From the NCBI GenBank assembly GCA_029215795.1, contig JARDYH010000004.1:220713517-220777516 (forward strand): a DNA stretch of 64,000 nucleotides, written 5' to 3'. Every line of letters starts with the position of its first letter. Position 1 is the stretch's first letter. Shown here one piece after another: positions 54,240 through 64,000 of this stretch. Under the pieces are notes generated by a model that worked only from the letters and a program-made list of their open reading frames with translations, searched no databases and had not been told where the DNA came from. Position numbers and translations under genes: made by a program. This DNA is from Anniella stebbinsi. Lineage: Eukaryota > Chordata > Lepidosauria > Squamata > Anniellidae.

Positions 54240-54865
54240 GGTACAATCTAGATATCATGCCAAACCATGGTTTGCACTGACAGTAGTTTAGAATACAAAT
54301 GATGGTTTGTACAGCAAGCAGCCCACTGTTTAAAAGCTGTTTCTCTTATTTCCATTATCCATCCTCTCAGCACTCAAGTTCACAAGCTCACATAGTTCAG
54401 CAGCCCCTGGAAGTGGAGCTACAGCTACAACCATGGTTCATGTGTTCAAACCTAATCAACTGTAACCATGGTTCATCTATTCAGACCAGGGATAGGCAAC
54501 ATGAGGCCCCTGCCATCCTCAAAATTCAGTGGGATCCCCCAAAAATGTAAAACAATTTTTATATTTTACAGTAAAATACAAACTGGTATTGTTGTTGTTT
54601 TTAATCTCCCCTTCCTGTTTTGGGGACCCACAGGGGGGCAAGAGTTTAAAATGGTCCCCAGACTTCTTGAGGTTGCCCACCCCTGATCGAGGTTGCCCAC
54701 ACCAAACCATAGCTGGCACAATCCATGGTTTGCATTCTCCCTCTTCAAACTATGATCTCTAATTCTAATTTGCAAGTTAACAGCAAACCACGGTTTGTCA
54801 ATTCATCATGTCAAACGACAGTTAAGTTCCCTTAACCATGGCCTGCCCTTGTGTGATGTCTGAGT
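54240..54865. mobile_element. ACCATGGTTTG-rich foldback-type element with hAT insertion, approximate limits
   Basis: CCAAACCATGGTTTGCA, AACCATGGTTCATGTG, AATCCATGGTTTGCAT and AACCACGGTTTGTCAA recur through the interval in both orientations, related to the GGTTCACAC family. The hAT-like piece at 54487-54685 sits inside it. Exact ends are unclear. Confidence 0.5.
54487..54685. mobile_element. hAT-like short element
   Basis: 199 bp with ends CAGGGATAGGCAACATGAGG and GAGGTTGCCCACCCCTG, imperfect inverted repeats of hAT type. No clear 8-bp target duplication is seen (ATTCAGAC against ATCGAGGT). Confidence 0.65.
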
Positions 54866-55884
54866 GTTAAAGCCTTCATTGCTGCTTACACTGTTGGAGT
54901 ATACCAGTTTCACAAAGAAGTCAACAAACATTACTGTTAAACATATGTGGCACTTTGGTGCAAAGAGGAGAAAAAACATATTCTTTCGGATTACAAAATC
55001 TTTCTTGATAGATTGCCTGGAGACTATTCCTACTCACCATAGGAAAGCGATTCTTTACATACCAACCTTCGGTTCACATTTTCTCACCAATCTACTGCCT
55101 TTTATTTCACCGTACATTTCAATGGACACTTTCAAAGTTTAGCTATATAAAGCAACAGATTCCAAATCCAAATTCCTAAAAACTGGTACCCATTGTAGCA
55201 GGAAAGCAATGGGAGAAGAATAGTATTTTTGTTCATTTAACTTATGGATGCAACTTTCCCCCTTCTGCATTCACATCCTCAACACACCTATTTCTGGGGT
55301 GGTGAGGGTGGCTGCAGAAATAATATAGTGCATTAGTCCATCAGAACCACAAATTGTCTTATAAGATGTTAACAGAAACTAGACGAGAGATCCAGGTAAC
55401 ATCTTGAATGCAGACACTATTTTTCACGTACTGAAAGTAGCCATGCTGAAGTCATTTGCAACATCTGCACTTTTAAAAAACGAACAGGAAAAAGTCAATC
55501 AAGTCCTTCTTCCCTGCACCCCCTTCCGCCTTCTGGTGATGTATATGAGTTCCTTCATATGGTTGGCATTTACTTTCACCAACATCTCTACACATAATAA
55601 AAAGGCTCTCTGTCTCTCTCTTTCGGTAAAGATTGCTTGAGTCTGCAAAACCAACTCCAGGCTCTCTCAAACATTACAGATTCAAAAAATTCCAAAAGAC
55701 TACCAAAAAAAAAAAAAAAAAGCTTCCTTCATTTCAGCATTTCTCCCCACTTGTAACAACTAAAATCCTCAAGTGAAATACCTTGAACGTGTATTTCCCT
55801 TAATCTTTTATCCTCCATTTGTATAAGAATTTCTCCTCCAGCCCTAATTCATGTCTACAACCACCAACACCTTCTCTGCCAACT
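54866..55884. other. Intron 1 DNA, nothing recognised
   Basis: Contains an A17 homopolymer near 55706 and no recognised element. Confidence 0.4.
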
Positions 55885-55990
55885 TCATGCATCTGCTGAA
55901 ATAGGCTTTTGCATTAATAAGCATTTATTAGCCTTTAAGGTGCTACAGAACTCTTTGTTTGGCTTTGCTGCAACAATGAATGTGGCTACT
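55885..55990 (+). mobile_element. Penelope-like repeat fragment with 3' tail
   Basis: CATGCATCTGCTGAAATAGG (degenerate hammerhead start), CATTTATTAGCCTTTAAGGT and GCTACAGAACTCTTTGTTTG match the order of a widespread amniote repeat whose intact form carries CTGATGAAG...GAAAGC. Confidence 0.55.
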
Positions 55991-56869
55991 CATCCAGATC
56001 TTGGAATTCTGAACTTCTGTTGCTTTCCCGCCTTAGCAAAGCAGATTGTACAGTGGTTGTACAGCAGCTGGATGTTTCAGCGTGTGGGAAACTGCTCTTG
56101 AGAAGCCATTAAGAATCTTAAGAAGCCAAATTAACTGAGTCACCAGAGAATGCCTTTATTCTTTAGGGAGCCAGAGAGAGATGTTTAAGGAGCTATCATT
56201 TATACTAAACTAACTTTGGTTTTTTACAGTCCTTCTCCTAGCTGCTAGTACTGTTTTTCTATGCAACTCTGCTTCTGCCCAGAGAATATTCTAACTCTTT
56301 GCCCAACTGTTGCATGAAATTTGGAAGGCGGGGAGGAGGAGGAAGAGAAGGAGAGGGCTAGGTTAAGGCATCTCCATCCGGTACTCCGTTACCATCACTG
56401 CTGCTTGAACAGAGGATGTTTGAGAAACCTCCCAAGAATGCAGTCCTGGAAGACAGACTTCCTACTATACGCACCAGTTTGCCCCTGTTTGAAATATGGT
56501 AAGGGGCCACCAGGACCCTACATATACAGTCCTAAGCACCTAAAGCATTTCCCCCCTAAATTTTCTGGAAAATGTTGGCTGAAATATTATTTCCCTATAA
56601 AGTGAAACATGGGAATCAACACACACATATGGCCTGTTTCTCATCTGTTTTAGCAGCTTTAGCTCTGCAATTTCAACTGTGTTAAGTCCTCAGTGATTTT
56701 TCACTTCCTTGTATAAATACCAGAGAGGCCAAATCAATCCAGAAATGTAAGGCCAGGGGCAAGATTGTGTTCTCTTCTACATATTCTTCAACTTCAGGGT
56801 CAGCATCCACCTGGGGAAGCCAACCCCAGTCTAATTCTTATTATTAAGCAAGTATGCTCCACTGTTTGC
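55991..56869. other. Intron 1 DNA, nothing recognised
   Basis: No recognised family. Confidence 0.4.
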
Positions 56870-57030
56870 GTATTCAAAGTGTTTCACACACTTTACAACA
56901 ACCCTATAAGGCAGGTCAGTATTGTTGTCTCCACACTGTAGATGGGGGAGGGGTACAATGGCTGAGAGAGAGAGAGAGAGAGGCTTGCCTAAGGCCCCCA
57001 GCACAGCAGAGGTAAGATTTGAAACCAAAA
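56870..57030. mobile_element. MIR/CORE-SINE-like fragment
   Basis: TTTACAACAACCCTATAAGG, CTCCACACTGTAGATGGGG and GGCTTGCCTAAGGCCCCCAG match the conserved core order of MIR-type SINEs. A (GA)n run interrupts at 56965-56983. Confidence 0.65.
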
Positions 57031-57249
57031 TGCCCTGCTTCATAGCTCAATTGTTGATTTCACTGTTGTTTAGGGCTGAGTACTCTTTCCGGACCCAACT
57101 CCAAAGGGACAGGAGAAGAAAAGGCAGAAAGAAAGGGTACCATGTTCCATTAAGTAGGGCTTAAGATGCGTCTCTCTGGTATGAAAAGGTTCAAGGCTTC
57201 CGCTCTTTAAAATAAAACAAAAAGCACACCCTCTTGTGTCAAATAAAAA

Positions 57250-57300
57250 CACCAGAAGAGCCTTGTGAAAGAATAACAAATTTATTAGGGCATAAGCCTT
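57250..57300 (-). mobile_element. Penelope-like repeat tail fragment
   Basis: On the minus strand GGCTTATGCCCTAATAAATT then TGTTATTCTTTCACAAGGCT, the 3' tail part of the same family as 55885 and 62439. Confidence 0.6.
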
Positions 57301-57839
57301 ATCCTAAAAACTAGGTATGCATATGGTTGTAAAGAGGGGATTATTCATTTGTAACTGTACCATGTAACTGCTCAGTCTATTATCAAAACCACAGGACGCG
57401 AATGGTTGGGGGGGGGGGGGGGAGGCGACTTTTCATCAGGTTATGATCCACAGATTTTTCCCGCAACGCAAACACGTGTCTCGACCCAGAAGGAAAAGTT
57501 TGCTGCCTTTCCCCCCCATCTGCAGCCAGAGACACCTCTCATTTCTTTTGCAAATCACACCTTCCGAGAGTAACCACCGAGGGCACCTCTTCGCCTGCCT
57601 CCACTCCCCCCTCCTTCCGGCATACCCTATTTTTAGAGAACGGGGTAAACACCCAGGGCCAGAACTGGCCACTTTCAAACCCTTTCCCGGCTTTGTCGGG
57701 CTGTCCGTTCGTGCCTCGACCCAGGAGGGGAAAAGAAGCCCGCGGATGAGGGCAAGGTACTCCTGGCACGTAACGTCTGAACATGCCTCCGAGGCAAAGC
57801 CCACAGCCAGCCGGCCTTCCCTCCATCCATTCCACGGCC

Positions 57840-57868
57840 TTCCATCCATCCATCCATCCATCCATTCC
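57840..57868. repeat. (CCAT)n tetranucleotide repeat
   Basis: Six to seven CATC units at the proximal edge of the CpG island, in intron 1. Confidence 0.85.
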
Positions 57869-58229
57869 CTCGCGAGGCTCCCCCTTTGCAATGAATGGTG
57901 GGGGAAAGCGGGGTGGGAGAAACGGCTCCGGCTCCAAGCATCGAACCTGACGGGCTTCGTCTGCTCTCTGTCTCTCCCGCGCGCGCTTTTTCTCTCTCAG
58001 GGCGAATCAACAAGCTGCCAGCGCCGCTTTCTTCGCCGCCTCCGGGGAGCTTTGGGCAAGCACGCGCCATCCCCATCCCCGTTATCCCTGCCCAGATAGG
58101 ACGGCAGATACATGAGCTGCAGTTGTAACCAAAAAAAAAAAAAGGGGGGGGGGGAGAGAGAGAAAGGCCGCCCCGACGGCCTCTCCACCTCACGCCACAC
58201 CACAGCCCCGGCGTGAACTGCAGACTCAC

Positions 58230-58256
58230 CGAAGGTCTCCCCACCGCCACGGCCAT
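58230..58256 (-). CDS. SEPTIN11: SEPTIN11 coding exon 1 (residues 1-9)
   Basis: First coding exon of septin 11, a filament-forming GTP-binding cytoskeletal protein that assembles with SEPT2-, SEPT7- and SEPT9-type septins. The minus strand reads MAVAVGRPS from an ATG at 58256-58254, followed directly by a GTGAGT donor at 58229-58224. As I recall the family, this nonapeptide is the start of vertebrate septin 11. The codon ends in phase 0, which matches the phase-0 start of exon 2 (Asn10). The ATG has a strong context, with A at -3 and G at +4. It lies in the CpG island. The frame stays open upstream for more than 75 codons, so a longer N-terminus cannot be excluded, but the strong context and family length favour this start. 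Confidence 0.95.
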
Positions 58257-58352
58257 GCTGCTTCTGGTGGAGGCTGCGAGGGCGACGGAGCTCTTCACGC
58301 AGTCTCGGCTGGCTGCCTTCTGCCCGTCCTTCCCCCCCTCGCCCGACGCGAC

Positions 58353-58384
<32 letters not shown>

Positions 58385-58500
58385 CTCCTCCTGGGCGCCC
58401 TCCCCTCTCGCCTGAAAAGCCGCCTCTGGTTTCGCCTGCGCTCGCGAGCGGCAACATGGCCACCCGGCTGGAAGCGACCATTCGCTGGCGAGGGGCGGGG
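58257..58500 (-). other. SEPTIN11: Probable SEPTIN11 5' leader
   Basis: GC-rich stretch between the start codon and the GC boxes. The transcription start cannot be placed exactly. The minus strand is open in frame with the septin start. It has two upstream in-frame ATGs, at 58457-58455 (67 codons upstream, G at -3) and 58481-58479 (75 codons upstream, weak context). It carries a GGC repeat that would read as ten alanines in this frame. Confidence 0.5.
58357..58383 (-). repeat. (GGC)9 trinucleotide repeat in leader
   Basis: Nine GCC units on the plus strand, that is GGC on the SEPTIN11 sense strand, about 100 bp upstream of the start codon. Such repeats in 5' leaders are often length-variable. 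Confidence 0.9.
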
Positions 58501-58525
58501 AGGGTTGGCGGGGCGGGGAAGGGGG
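58436..58525 (-). promoter_or_regulatory. SEPTIN11 core promoter candidate (TATA-less, CpG-island type)
   Basis: Contains two GC boxes (GGGGCGGGG at 58492-58500 and GCGGGGCGGGG near 58508-58518), which fit Sp/KLF binding. There is a palindromic CTCGCGAG at 58441-58448, and GCCATGTTG (minus strand, near 58450-58459) resembles a YY1 site. No TATA box is seen. Placement is inferred from the motifs and the position of exon 1. Confidence 0.5.
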
Positions 58526-58549
58526 GCTTGGCTGGCTGGCTGGTGGCGG

Positions 58550-59620
58550 GGCCCGGAGCCGACAAGTCCCTCGCCAGACGCGCGGCGCCGCCCAGCTCGG
58601 AGCTCGCTCCGGACTGCCCGGGGAAGCCGCCTGGCGCCCAAGGCCAGCGCGCGCCGAGCGCTTTCCTTCATCCTCGGCTGGCGGGGCTGGAGGAGGGCGA
58701 TGCGCGGCGCGCCCCCCCCTCCTCCCCTCCGCGGATGGCTCATGCCCGAGCTGCGCGTTGGGGCTCGGCCCGCTCGTCCTCCCGGGGAGCGGGGCGACGG
58801 GGTGCGGTGGCCTAGGTTGCATGTCCCGGCTTTATGCGGAGTTAGCCGTGTGCGCAAAAACCAAACGGCTGGAGATGGGCGTGGGAACGACAGCACAGGC
58901 CGCCGCGGGGAAGGGTTCTCGCCGAACGGGGCTGGCAGAGACGGCATTGTTTTCTCTCTCCCTCTCTCTGTTTCTCTCGTGTCACTTTGAACCGGACAGG
59001 GAGCTTTGACGAAACGCGTTCCTCTTTCACACGAACAGGTCTCGCTACTGCATCCAGGACCGGCCTCAAGGGTAGGTATGATCGGCCCCCTGCTAAAGGC
59101 CCACACCCCGGCAGAGACCCGCTGACAAGAGCCCCCTGGAGTTGCCTTTCCTCTTCCCCATGGCAACAGCCCTCCCACAGCTGGTATTTGGGGATAGGCA
59201 GACCCAGAGCACGGATGCTAGCTTTTGGTAGGCCTCTCCTCCTCCTCCTCCATGGAGTCCTCATGTTCGCAACAGCCCCGCGGGTGGATTCCAGACTAGA
59301 CTGGCCCAAGACGCATGGACTTCTCAAGCAACGTCACAGATGGTGGCTGGTGCCTGGGGCGGAAAGTTTGACCGTGGGGCAAGCAGTGCCAGGCCAGCCC
59401 CCTTCTTCAGGGAGCCTTGCCTCCTCATCGCCATTGCCCCCAGCTGTTCTTGCTCCTGGTCCTCTTCCTCATCATTGCTACCACTTGCTCGCATGGCATT
59501 AGGGATGGCCGAAAGGGGTGAGGGCTCACCCCGCCACTGCTGCAGCCCGCCTCTCCCCCCTCACCCCCCTCACCTTTGATGAGTGCTTCTAACCCTTCCC
59601 TCTCCCCCCACCCCCGCTGT
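58550..59620. other. GC-rich upstream flank of SEPTIN11
   Basis: CpG-rich to about 59.05 kb and moderately GC-rich after. Long open frames on both strands show low-complexity Arg/Pro/Ala composition and no domain. Confidence 0.5.
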
Positions 59621-59621
59621 G

Positions 59622-59823
59622 TTAATGGTGGCTGCCATTAAAGCAGCAGCGGGAAATGCACAATTTCTGGAACCTCTGGAAATTGCGCATTCCCCCTCCC
59701 CCGTGCCAATGAGGGCCTTAAAGGCCCTCATGGGTGCAGAGCGGGAACACGAGATTTCCAGAGGCTCCGGAAATTATGCACTCCCCCCCCCCCCCCGGCT
59801 GCTTTAATGGAGGCCGCCATTAA
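59622..59823. mobile_element. Foldback element ending in TTAATGG / CCATTAA
   Basis: The arms TTAATGGTGGCTGCCATTAA and CTTTAATGGAGGCCGCCATT mirror each other, and the inner parts GGCCTTAAAGGCCCTCA and GGAAATTGCGCATTCCCCCT are also mirrored. TTAA stands at both ends (59622, 59820) and may be a target duplication or part of the repeat. Confidence 0.6.
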
Positions 59824-61370
59824 TGCAGTGCGGGGAAAGGGCCAGAAGCCAGGGCGGACCCAGGCCCAAGCACCTGAGGGAGGCTCACAAGCCCTCGGGT
59901 GCGGGTCCACACTCGCACCGAGCGTGCCCATGAGGGCTGGATGCGGAGGTCCTCTGCCCTTACGGAACCAGTCGGATGCTTGCACCATCCCTACTTGACA
60001 TGGCGGAACATGAGTGAGTGAGGAGGCCGTGGCATCTGCTGCTGCTGCTGCTCCTCCTCCTCCCCACACCATTGTCCGGCCAGAGCGAGAGGCAGGTGAA
60101 CAAGCGTAGTGAAGAGGAGGAGCAAGAGCTGTACAATGCACATGCAGAGCGCCCATTCATTTCAATTTTCCACGACAGCTTCCTGATGGAATATGTTCTG
60201 CTGTTTCTTTATGGCACCCAGAATCTTTTGCTTGAGGCTGCCAAGTCACTTTGCATCATGCTCCCAGACTAAGCAGTCACCTCTCTAATTGCCCACCGTT
60301 AGCACCTCCAAAAATATTGTTGGTCTTATTCACTACTTAGTTCCTTGGTGTGGTCAATTCAGTGCTATAATTGTCAACAACCATAAATAAAGTTCAAATT
60401 GACATTGTTGATGCGTGTTGATAGGATGCCTGTTCATGGATGTACTGAAATAAGTGAGGGCTATACCACTTTGGCCATTTCTGCGTAGGAGATCTGGAAC
60501 ACGTTGGGCTTGAACCTGTGGGAGGCCTGCATACATTTAGATCTACACTCAATAGCTGATTCACTGGGTGGGTCGTCAAAATCGCCCTCTGCCTCAATTT
60601 GTCCATCTGTGAAATGGTAATTCAGGTGACACGTTGTAAAAGAACAACAAAATTGTATGTTCATGAAACAAACTTTTATAGTGACAGTCTAAAGACCAAA
60701 CTAGATGTCACATGTAATTGTGTGTAACGCACGCACACACACACACACACATATACACACCAACTTTTTAAAAACCAAAATTAGCTGTGGGGGACTGCAA
60801 ATTTAAGTAGAAGAACAGCAGGAGGCTTGCCTATCCCTCTGGCTATTTTTTCAACTCAGAATGACCCCCCCCCACTCGCTTTTCCCCCAGGGGGCGAATA
60901 TATGGCAAATACGTAAATTCATCAAGATGTGTTTCAAACCCAGGGCTTTTACAAAGAAGGGAAAAAATAAGCTGTCCTGGTAGGGACCAATCTAAATGGA
61001 TGACATCACATGGCACAAAAGGAAGGAGGAAGGGGGAGGGAAAAGGGAAACAAGAAAGTCTGCAAAGTTCAAATACACTCACTAATGCATTACATAAAGA
61101 CAGCAAACACTTTCTCCCCCTCATCCCTTCCCCCATCTGCTTATCCCGCTCCTTTTAAACCTTCCTTACAATCTCTTCCCCGCTCCCAAATTGTCTTCAG
61201 TCACCAGAAATCATCCCTGCTATCCTTTTGTAGGTGTCTCTAGATGCAACAGTTGTAAGCAGTTTGGTACGATGGTGCATATCAGTTGGAGCTTGGTTAG
61301 CAAGGTATATCTGATCAGCTGTTCTCCATCCCTGTCCTCTTTCAAGCTGAAGCAATCTGGTAGCATTTAA
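59824..61370. other. Upstream flank, mostly unrecognised
   Basis: A leucine-rich, signal-like open frame at 60018-60272 arises from a CTG/CTC run and overlaps an unnamed repeat. Imperfect (CA)n at 60729-60752. No gene supported. Confidence 0.45.
60729..60752. repeat. (CA)n microsatellite
   Basis: CACGCACACACACACACACA-type run followed by TATACACAC. Confidence 0.88.
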
Positions 61371-61560
61371 AGAACATAAGAAGAGCCCTGTTGGATCAGA
61401 CCAAGGGTCCATCTAATCCAGCACTCTGTTCACACAGCGGCCAACAAGCTGATGACCAGGGATCCACAAGCAGGACACGATGCAACAGCACCCTCCCACC
61501 CATGTTCCCCAGCAACTGATGTATATAGACTTACTGCCTCTGATACTAAAGTACCAACTA
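61371..61560 (+). repeat. ACATAAGA-type interspersed repeat, best copy
   Basis: AGAACATAAGAAGAGCCCTG, TTGGATCAGACCAAGGGTCC, ACACAGCGGCCAACAAGCTG and ACTTACTGCCTCTGATACTA in order. Widespread in squamates to my knowledge. Class uncertain. Confidence 0.75.
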
Positions 61561-61792
61561 TTTGTAGCAACTGTTCTGCTTCTGAAAATTGGGGAGTTCC
61601 AAAAGCTTAATTCAGAACATATCCTGCGCATGTACGTGAAGTCTCTCACAACTGCATTGCCATAGGTTGACATAGTTGGACGTCAGTCAGGGTTGGCTGT
61701 TTTCCCAAAGCTGCAATGGGTTGAGATGTTCATGTGAACAGGCCAGATATGTACGTCTTCTGGTTACATTGATGATCTCTGACACAGAACAG

Positions 61793-61835
61793 TCACATCT
61801 GATGAAGTCTCAGAAACCAAAGCTTCTAAGGCTGA
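61793..61835 (+). mobile_element. Penelope-like repeat fragment, degenerate hammerhead-like core
   Basis: CACATCTGATGAAGTCTCAG then AAACCAAAGCTTCTAAGG. CTGATGA and AAAGC are kept, but stem II is not. Confidence 0.45.
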
Positions 61836-62438
61836 GGAGAGACATAACATTTCAGGAGAAGAGGAAGTAATTTGATAGCACAGAAACTGTCCTACAAACA
61901 CATGTATACTTTTTCTGTTGTCAAGGTGAGTTTTGCCGGGGTGGGGTGGGGGAGATTTTCAGTATGGATCAGTTTGAACTATGGAAAATCCAGCTTTGGG
62001 TGCCTATTGGCTAGTATCAGCAACGTCCCCAATTCCTGAATCAGTTTTGAAACTTTCCAAAATGGTTTTTTAATCATGTGAATAAGGATTTTTGTGAATA
62101 ATACACCCTTATATTAATAATGATTGTTAAGGTTTAATCAACGTGATGCTACTGGCTTCCATTTTAAAAGTACCAAGGGGGGCGGATAAATTTTGGGAAC
62201 GAGACCATAAGACTAGTCTGTTTTACTCAATTTGTATGTAGATTGTTTGTTTGTTTGTCACATAGGCCCCTGCAACATAGCAATGACCATCCAACAAGGG
62301 TGGTTAAGTTCAACCAGTCATGATGATAGATACATCTTCTATGAGATGAACCTGTTGTTTTCTTCTGGGTGTGCAGCTAACATCACTGAGAAACAATACC
62401 AGAAATGTTGTGGGTGGGGGAGAGGGTGTCAGTTGTAG
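61836..62438. other. Upstream flank, nothing recognised
   Basis: No recognised element. Confidence 0.4.
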
Positions 62439-62520
62439 CAAACATCAAAAAGAAGTCCTGTGCCATTTTAAAGACTAGCAATTTCTTTTTGTGGCGTAGG
62501 AGTCACTGGAGAAGTTTGTG
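62439..62520 (-). mobile_element. Penelope-like repeat tail fragment
   Basis: The minus strand reads GCTAGTCTTTAAAATGGCAC then AGGACTTCTTTTTGATGTTT, matching the tail ...GTTAGTCTTTAAGGTGCCAC-type sequence also seen at 26597. Confidence 0.55.
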
Positions 62521-62904
62521 TCTGGAAGCCCCCTAGTGGTCAAGCAATATATAAATGCATGTCTTCCATGGCTCAATTGTGTTTAGGAAAAGTAAATACC
62601 TTACTGCACAGGTATTTCCAGTCCCTGTGCATTTCCTGAACATTGGAGACTGCACTATTCTCCTTTACTCAATCTCCATTTCCAAGCTGCTACCTGGAAT
62701 GGTATCAGAAACTACTTTAAAAGTAGCAAGGGGGGGGGTGGAATAATAAGCTAACCCGTGGTTATTTCACCCTGAATTTAGTCTAAACTGAATGAGATGG
62801 TCCCACGTTTGTTAATGGGATACAGAGAGCATCATCAGATGGAGGGGGGGAATCGCGGTTCCCTACAGTCATTTCTCCGCCCCCACTTCTGTCCCACAAT
62901 ACTT
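62521..62904. other. Upstream flank, nothing recognised
   Basis: G homopolymers near 62731 and 62845. No element recognised. Confidence 0.4.
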
Positions 62905-63224
62905 TAGGGTGACCAGATAAAATTCAGGTCAGGGCTCATGTAACTTTAACAGTTGTAGAGAAAAGGGAATTTCAGCCAGTGTCATTTGTATGCAATTAGT
63001 TCCTGGTGAAATTCCCTCTTCATCACAACTATTAAAGTTGCAGGGGCCCTGCCTTCTTTTGTATATGGTCACTCTAGTATAGTGCCTGCACCTTTAACTG
63101 TTGTGATGAAGAGGGAATTTCACCAGGAACTAATTGCATACAAATGACACTGGCTCTAATTCCCTTTTCTCTACAACTGTTAAAGTTACATGAGCCCTGA
63201 CTTGGATTTTATCTGGTCACCCTA
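62905..63224. mobile_element. GGGTGACC foldback element, dimer, outside the gene
   Basis: 320 bp, TAGGGTGACCAGATAAAATT to ATCTGGTCACCCTA, axis intact. Closely similar to 36204-36524 and 46084-46403, and lies upstream of SEPTIN11. Confidence 0.92.
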
Positions 63225-64000
63225 CAATACTTCCTCTTTTTTCCTGGAGAAGAAAGAGGAAGTAAACAAAGACCACGTAGCCCATTCAGGGGCCATTCTT
63301 ATCACGCCACTTTTCCTGCACACAGCAAGAAATGGCGGCACATTCCGTTTCCTAAAAAAAGTTGGATTAAAAGGGGTCCATTTTGTGATGGAAAAACAAG
63401 TGGAAGGAGAGGGAGGCATGTGGGAGGCGGACGCTGTCGCCTAAAGGACACGCGCACATCCGTAAGTGGACAGTAGCGAGCGTGCGATAAAACACTCATC
63501 TGGTGAACCCCTGATTCTATGAAAACAGTCAACCCCCTCTCTCTGCTGTGTTTAGCAAAAAGACACAAGGCCATTCTGTGAAGAAAATAAGTAGAACTGC
63601 TTCTGCCTCCTGTGTTTTATTATCCTCAGGCAGAGGCCTTGGTCTAGGTGCTTTCCAAGCCAAGCTGCCCATGAAAAATACAACTAGGCTCCAATGTTTT
63701 TACTGATACTGAAAGGCAGCTGTGAGGGGCTTTGAATTTTACTGGAATAGCAGTGCTATTGGGGGGTGGGGTGGGGTAACCCTTTCCCACTGTGTCATTT
63801 TTGTGATCTAAATTCTCCACTCCACAGCATACATGGACACGTGCATCTCTGTTTCTTTGGTACCTTTCCTTAAAACAATAGGTACAGTCACCAATCTCCC
63901 ATTTGGCTTTCTATTAGTGAATAGAGGACATTCTCCATTGTGCCCCCAAAGTTGTAAAATGCCTTGCCCAGCGGTTCTCATTCCCTCCCCAAACTTAACT
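63225..64000. other. Upstream flank, nothing recognised
   Basis: No coding exon or known family seen. Confidence 0.4.

Larger units (their letters stand above)
12610..58229 (-). other. SEPTIN11: SEPTIN11 intron 1
   Basis: 45.6-kb GT/AG intron in phase 0, between Ser9 and Asn10. It holds most of the transposable elements listed here, including a near-complete L1 in antisense orientation to the gene. Confidence 0.93.
57450..59050. other. CpG island over SEPTIN11 exon 1
   Basis: Strongly GC-rich, CpG-dense block around exon 1, in contrast to the AT-rich introns. It contains CGCG and GGCG clusters, the GGC repeat, and long open frames on both strands that are by-products of GC content. No other gene is recognisable inside it. 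Confidence 0.85.

Noticed and set aside
57443..58099. 218-codon plus-strand open frame in the CpG island
   Set aside because: Low-complexity shadow of GC-rich sequence with no recognisable domain.
57675..58565. 296-codon minus-strand frame that includes MAVAVGRPS
   Set aside because: As a single gene it is wrong: the frame runs through the exon 1 donor into intron 1, and its apparent first codon is TTG. Only the part upstream of the ATG is kept as a finding.
57997..59178. 393-codon minus-strand open frame across the CpG island
   Set aside because: Arg/Pro/Gly-rich low-complexity product of GC-rich DNA, and it is in a different frame from the septin start codon. No homology recognised.
60018..60272. 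84-codon open frame with a leucine run resembling a signal peptide
   Set aside because: The leucine run comes from a CTG/CTC simple repeat, and the following part resembles an unnamed repeat also seen at about 52600-52690. No domain or promoter evidence.

Overview
The window looks like vertebrate nuclear DNA, most likely from a squamate reptile (lizard or snake). It has a split gene with very long introns, one CpG island, and a dense mix of CR1, L2-like, L1 and R4-type LINEs, tRNA-derived SINEs and many short palindromic DNA transposons. The species call is inference from repeat content. The gene call rests on translated exons.

Only one protein-coding host gene is supported: the 5' part of SEPTIN11 (septin 11, SEPT6 group) on the minus strand. 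Exon 1 (start codon, residues 1-9) lies at 58230-58256 in the CpG island. Exon 2 (residues 10-47 plus one base) is at 12495-12609. Exon 3 (P-loop and switch II, residues 48-112) is at 6188-6383. All splice sites are GT/AG and the phases (0, 1, 2) join without a break. The rest of the gene lies beyond base 1. Intron 1 is about 45.6 kb, intron 2 about 6.1 kb, and intron 3 runs off the window. Upstream of exon 1 (58.5-64 kb) I see promoter-like GC-rich DNA and then repeats, but no second gene.

Layout. 1-6187: intron 3, with palindromic transposons (two inverted copies of one family, a nested foldback, and a hAT element with a perfect 8-bp target duplication). 6384-12494: intron 2, with a CR1 end and a Harbinger-like hairpin. 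12610-58229: intron 1, with an L2-like LINE (15.7-16.8 kb), an intact 1279-codon L1 ORF2 (21.2-25.0 kb), CR1 remnants (28.1-29.5 kb), an R4-clade LINE with restriction-like endonuclease (32.5-34.0 kb), a cluster of GGGTGACC foldback elements (35-36.5 kb), a 256-bp insertion carrying a hammerhead-ribozyme-like motif (35.95-36.2 kb), and more SINEs and foldbacks to 57 kb. 57.45-59.0 kb: CpG island, promoter and a GGC repeat in the leader. 59-64 kb: upstream flank.

The most unusual items are a family of about 15 foldback elements built as a palindrome of palindromes (monomer and dimer forms), and the hammerhead-like motif inside a retroposed insertion with a 21-bp target duplication. Related decayed copies of the latter lie elsewhere in the window. 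I found no RNA genes apart from tRNA-like SINE heads, no CRISPR and no bacterial-type features.
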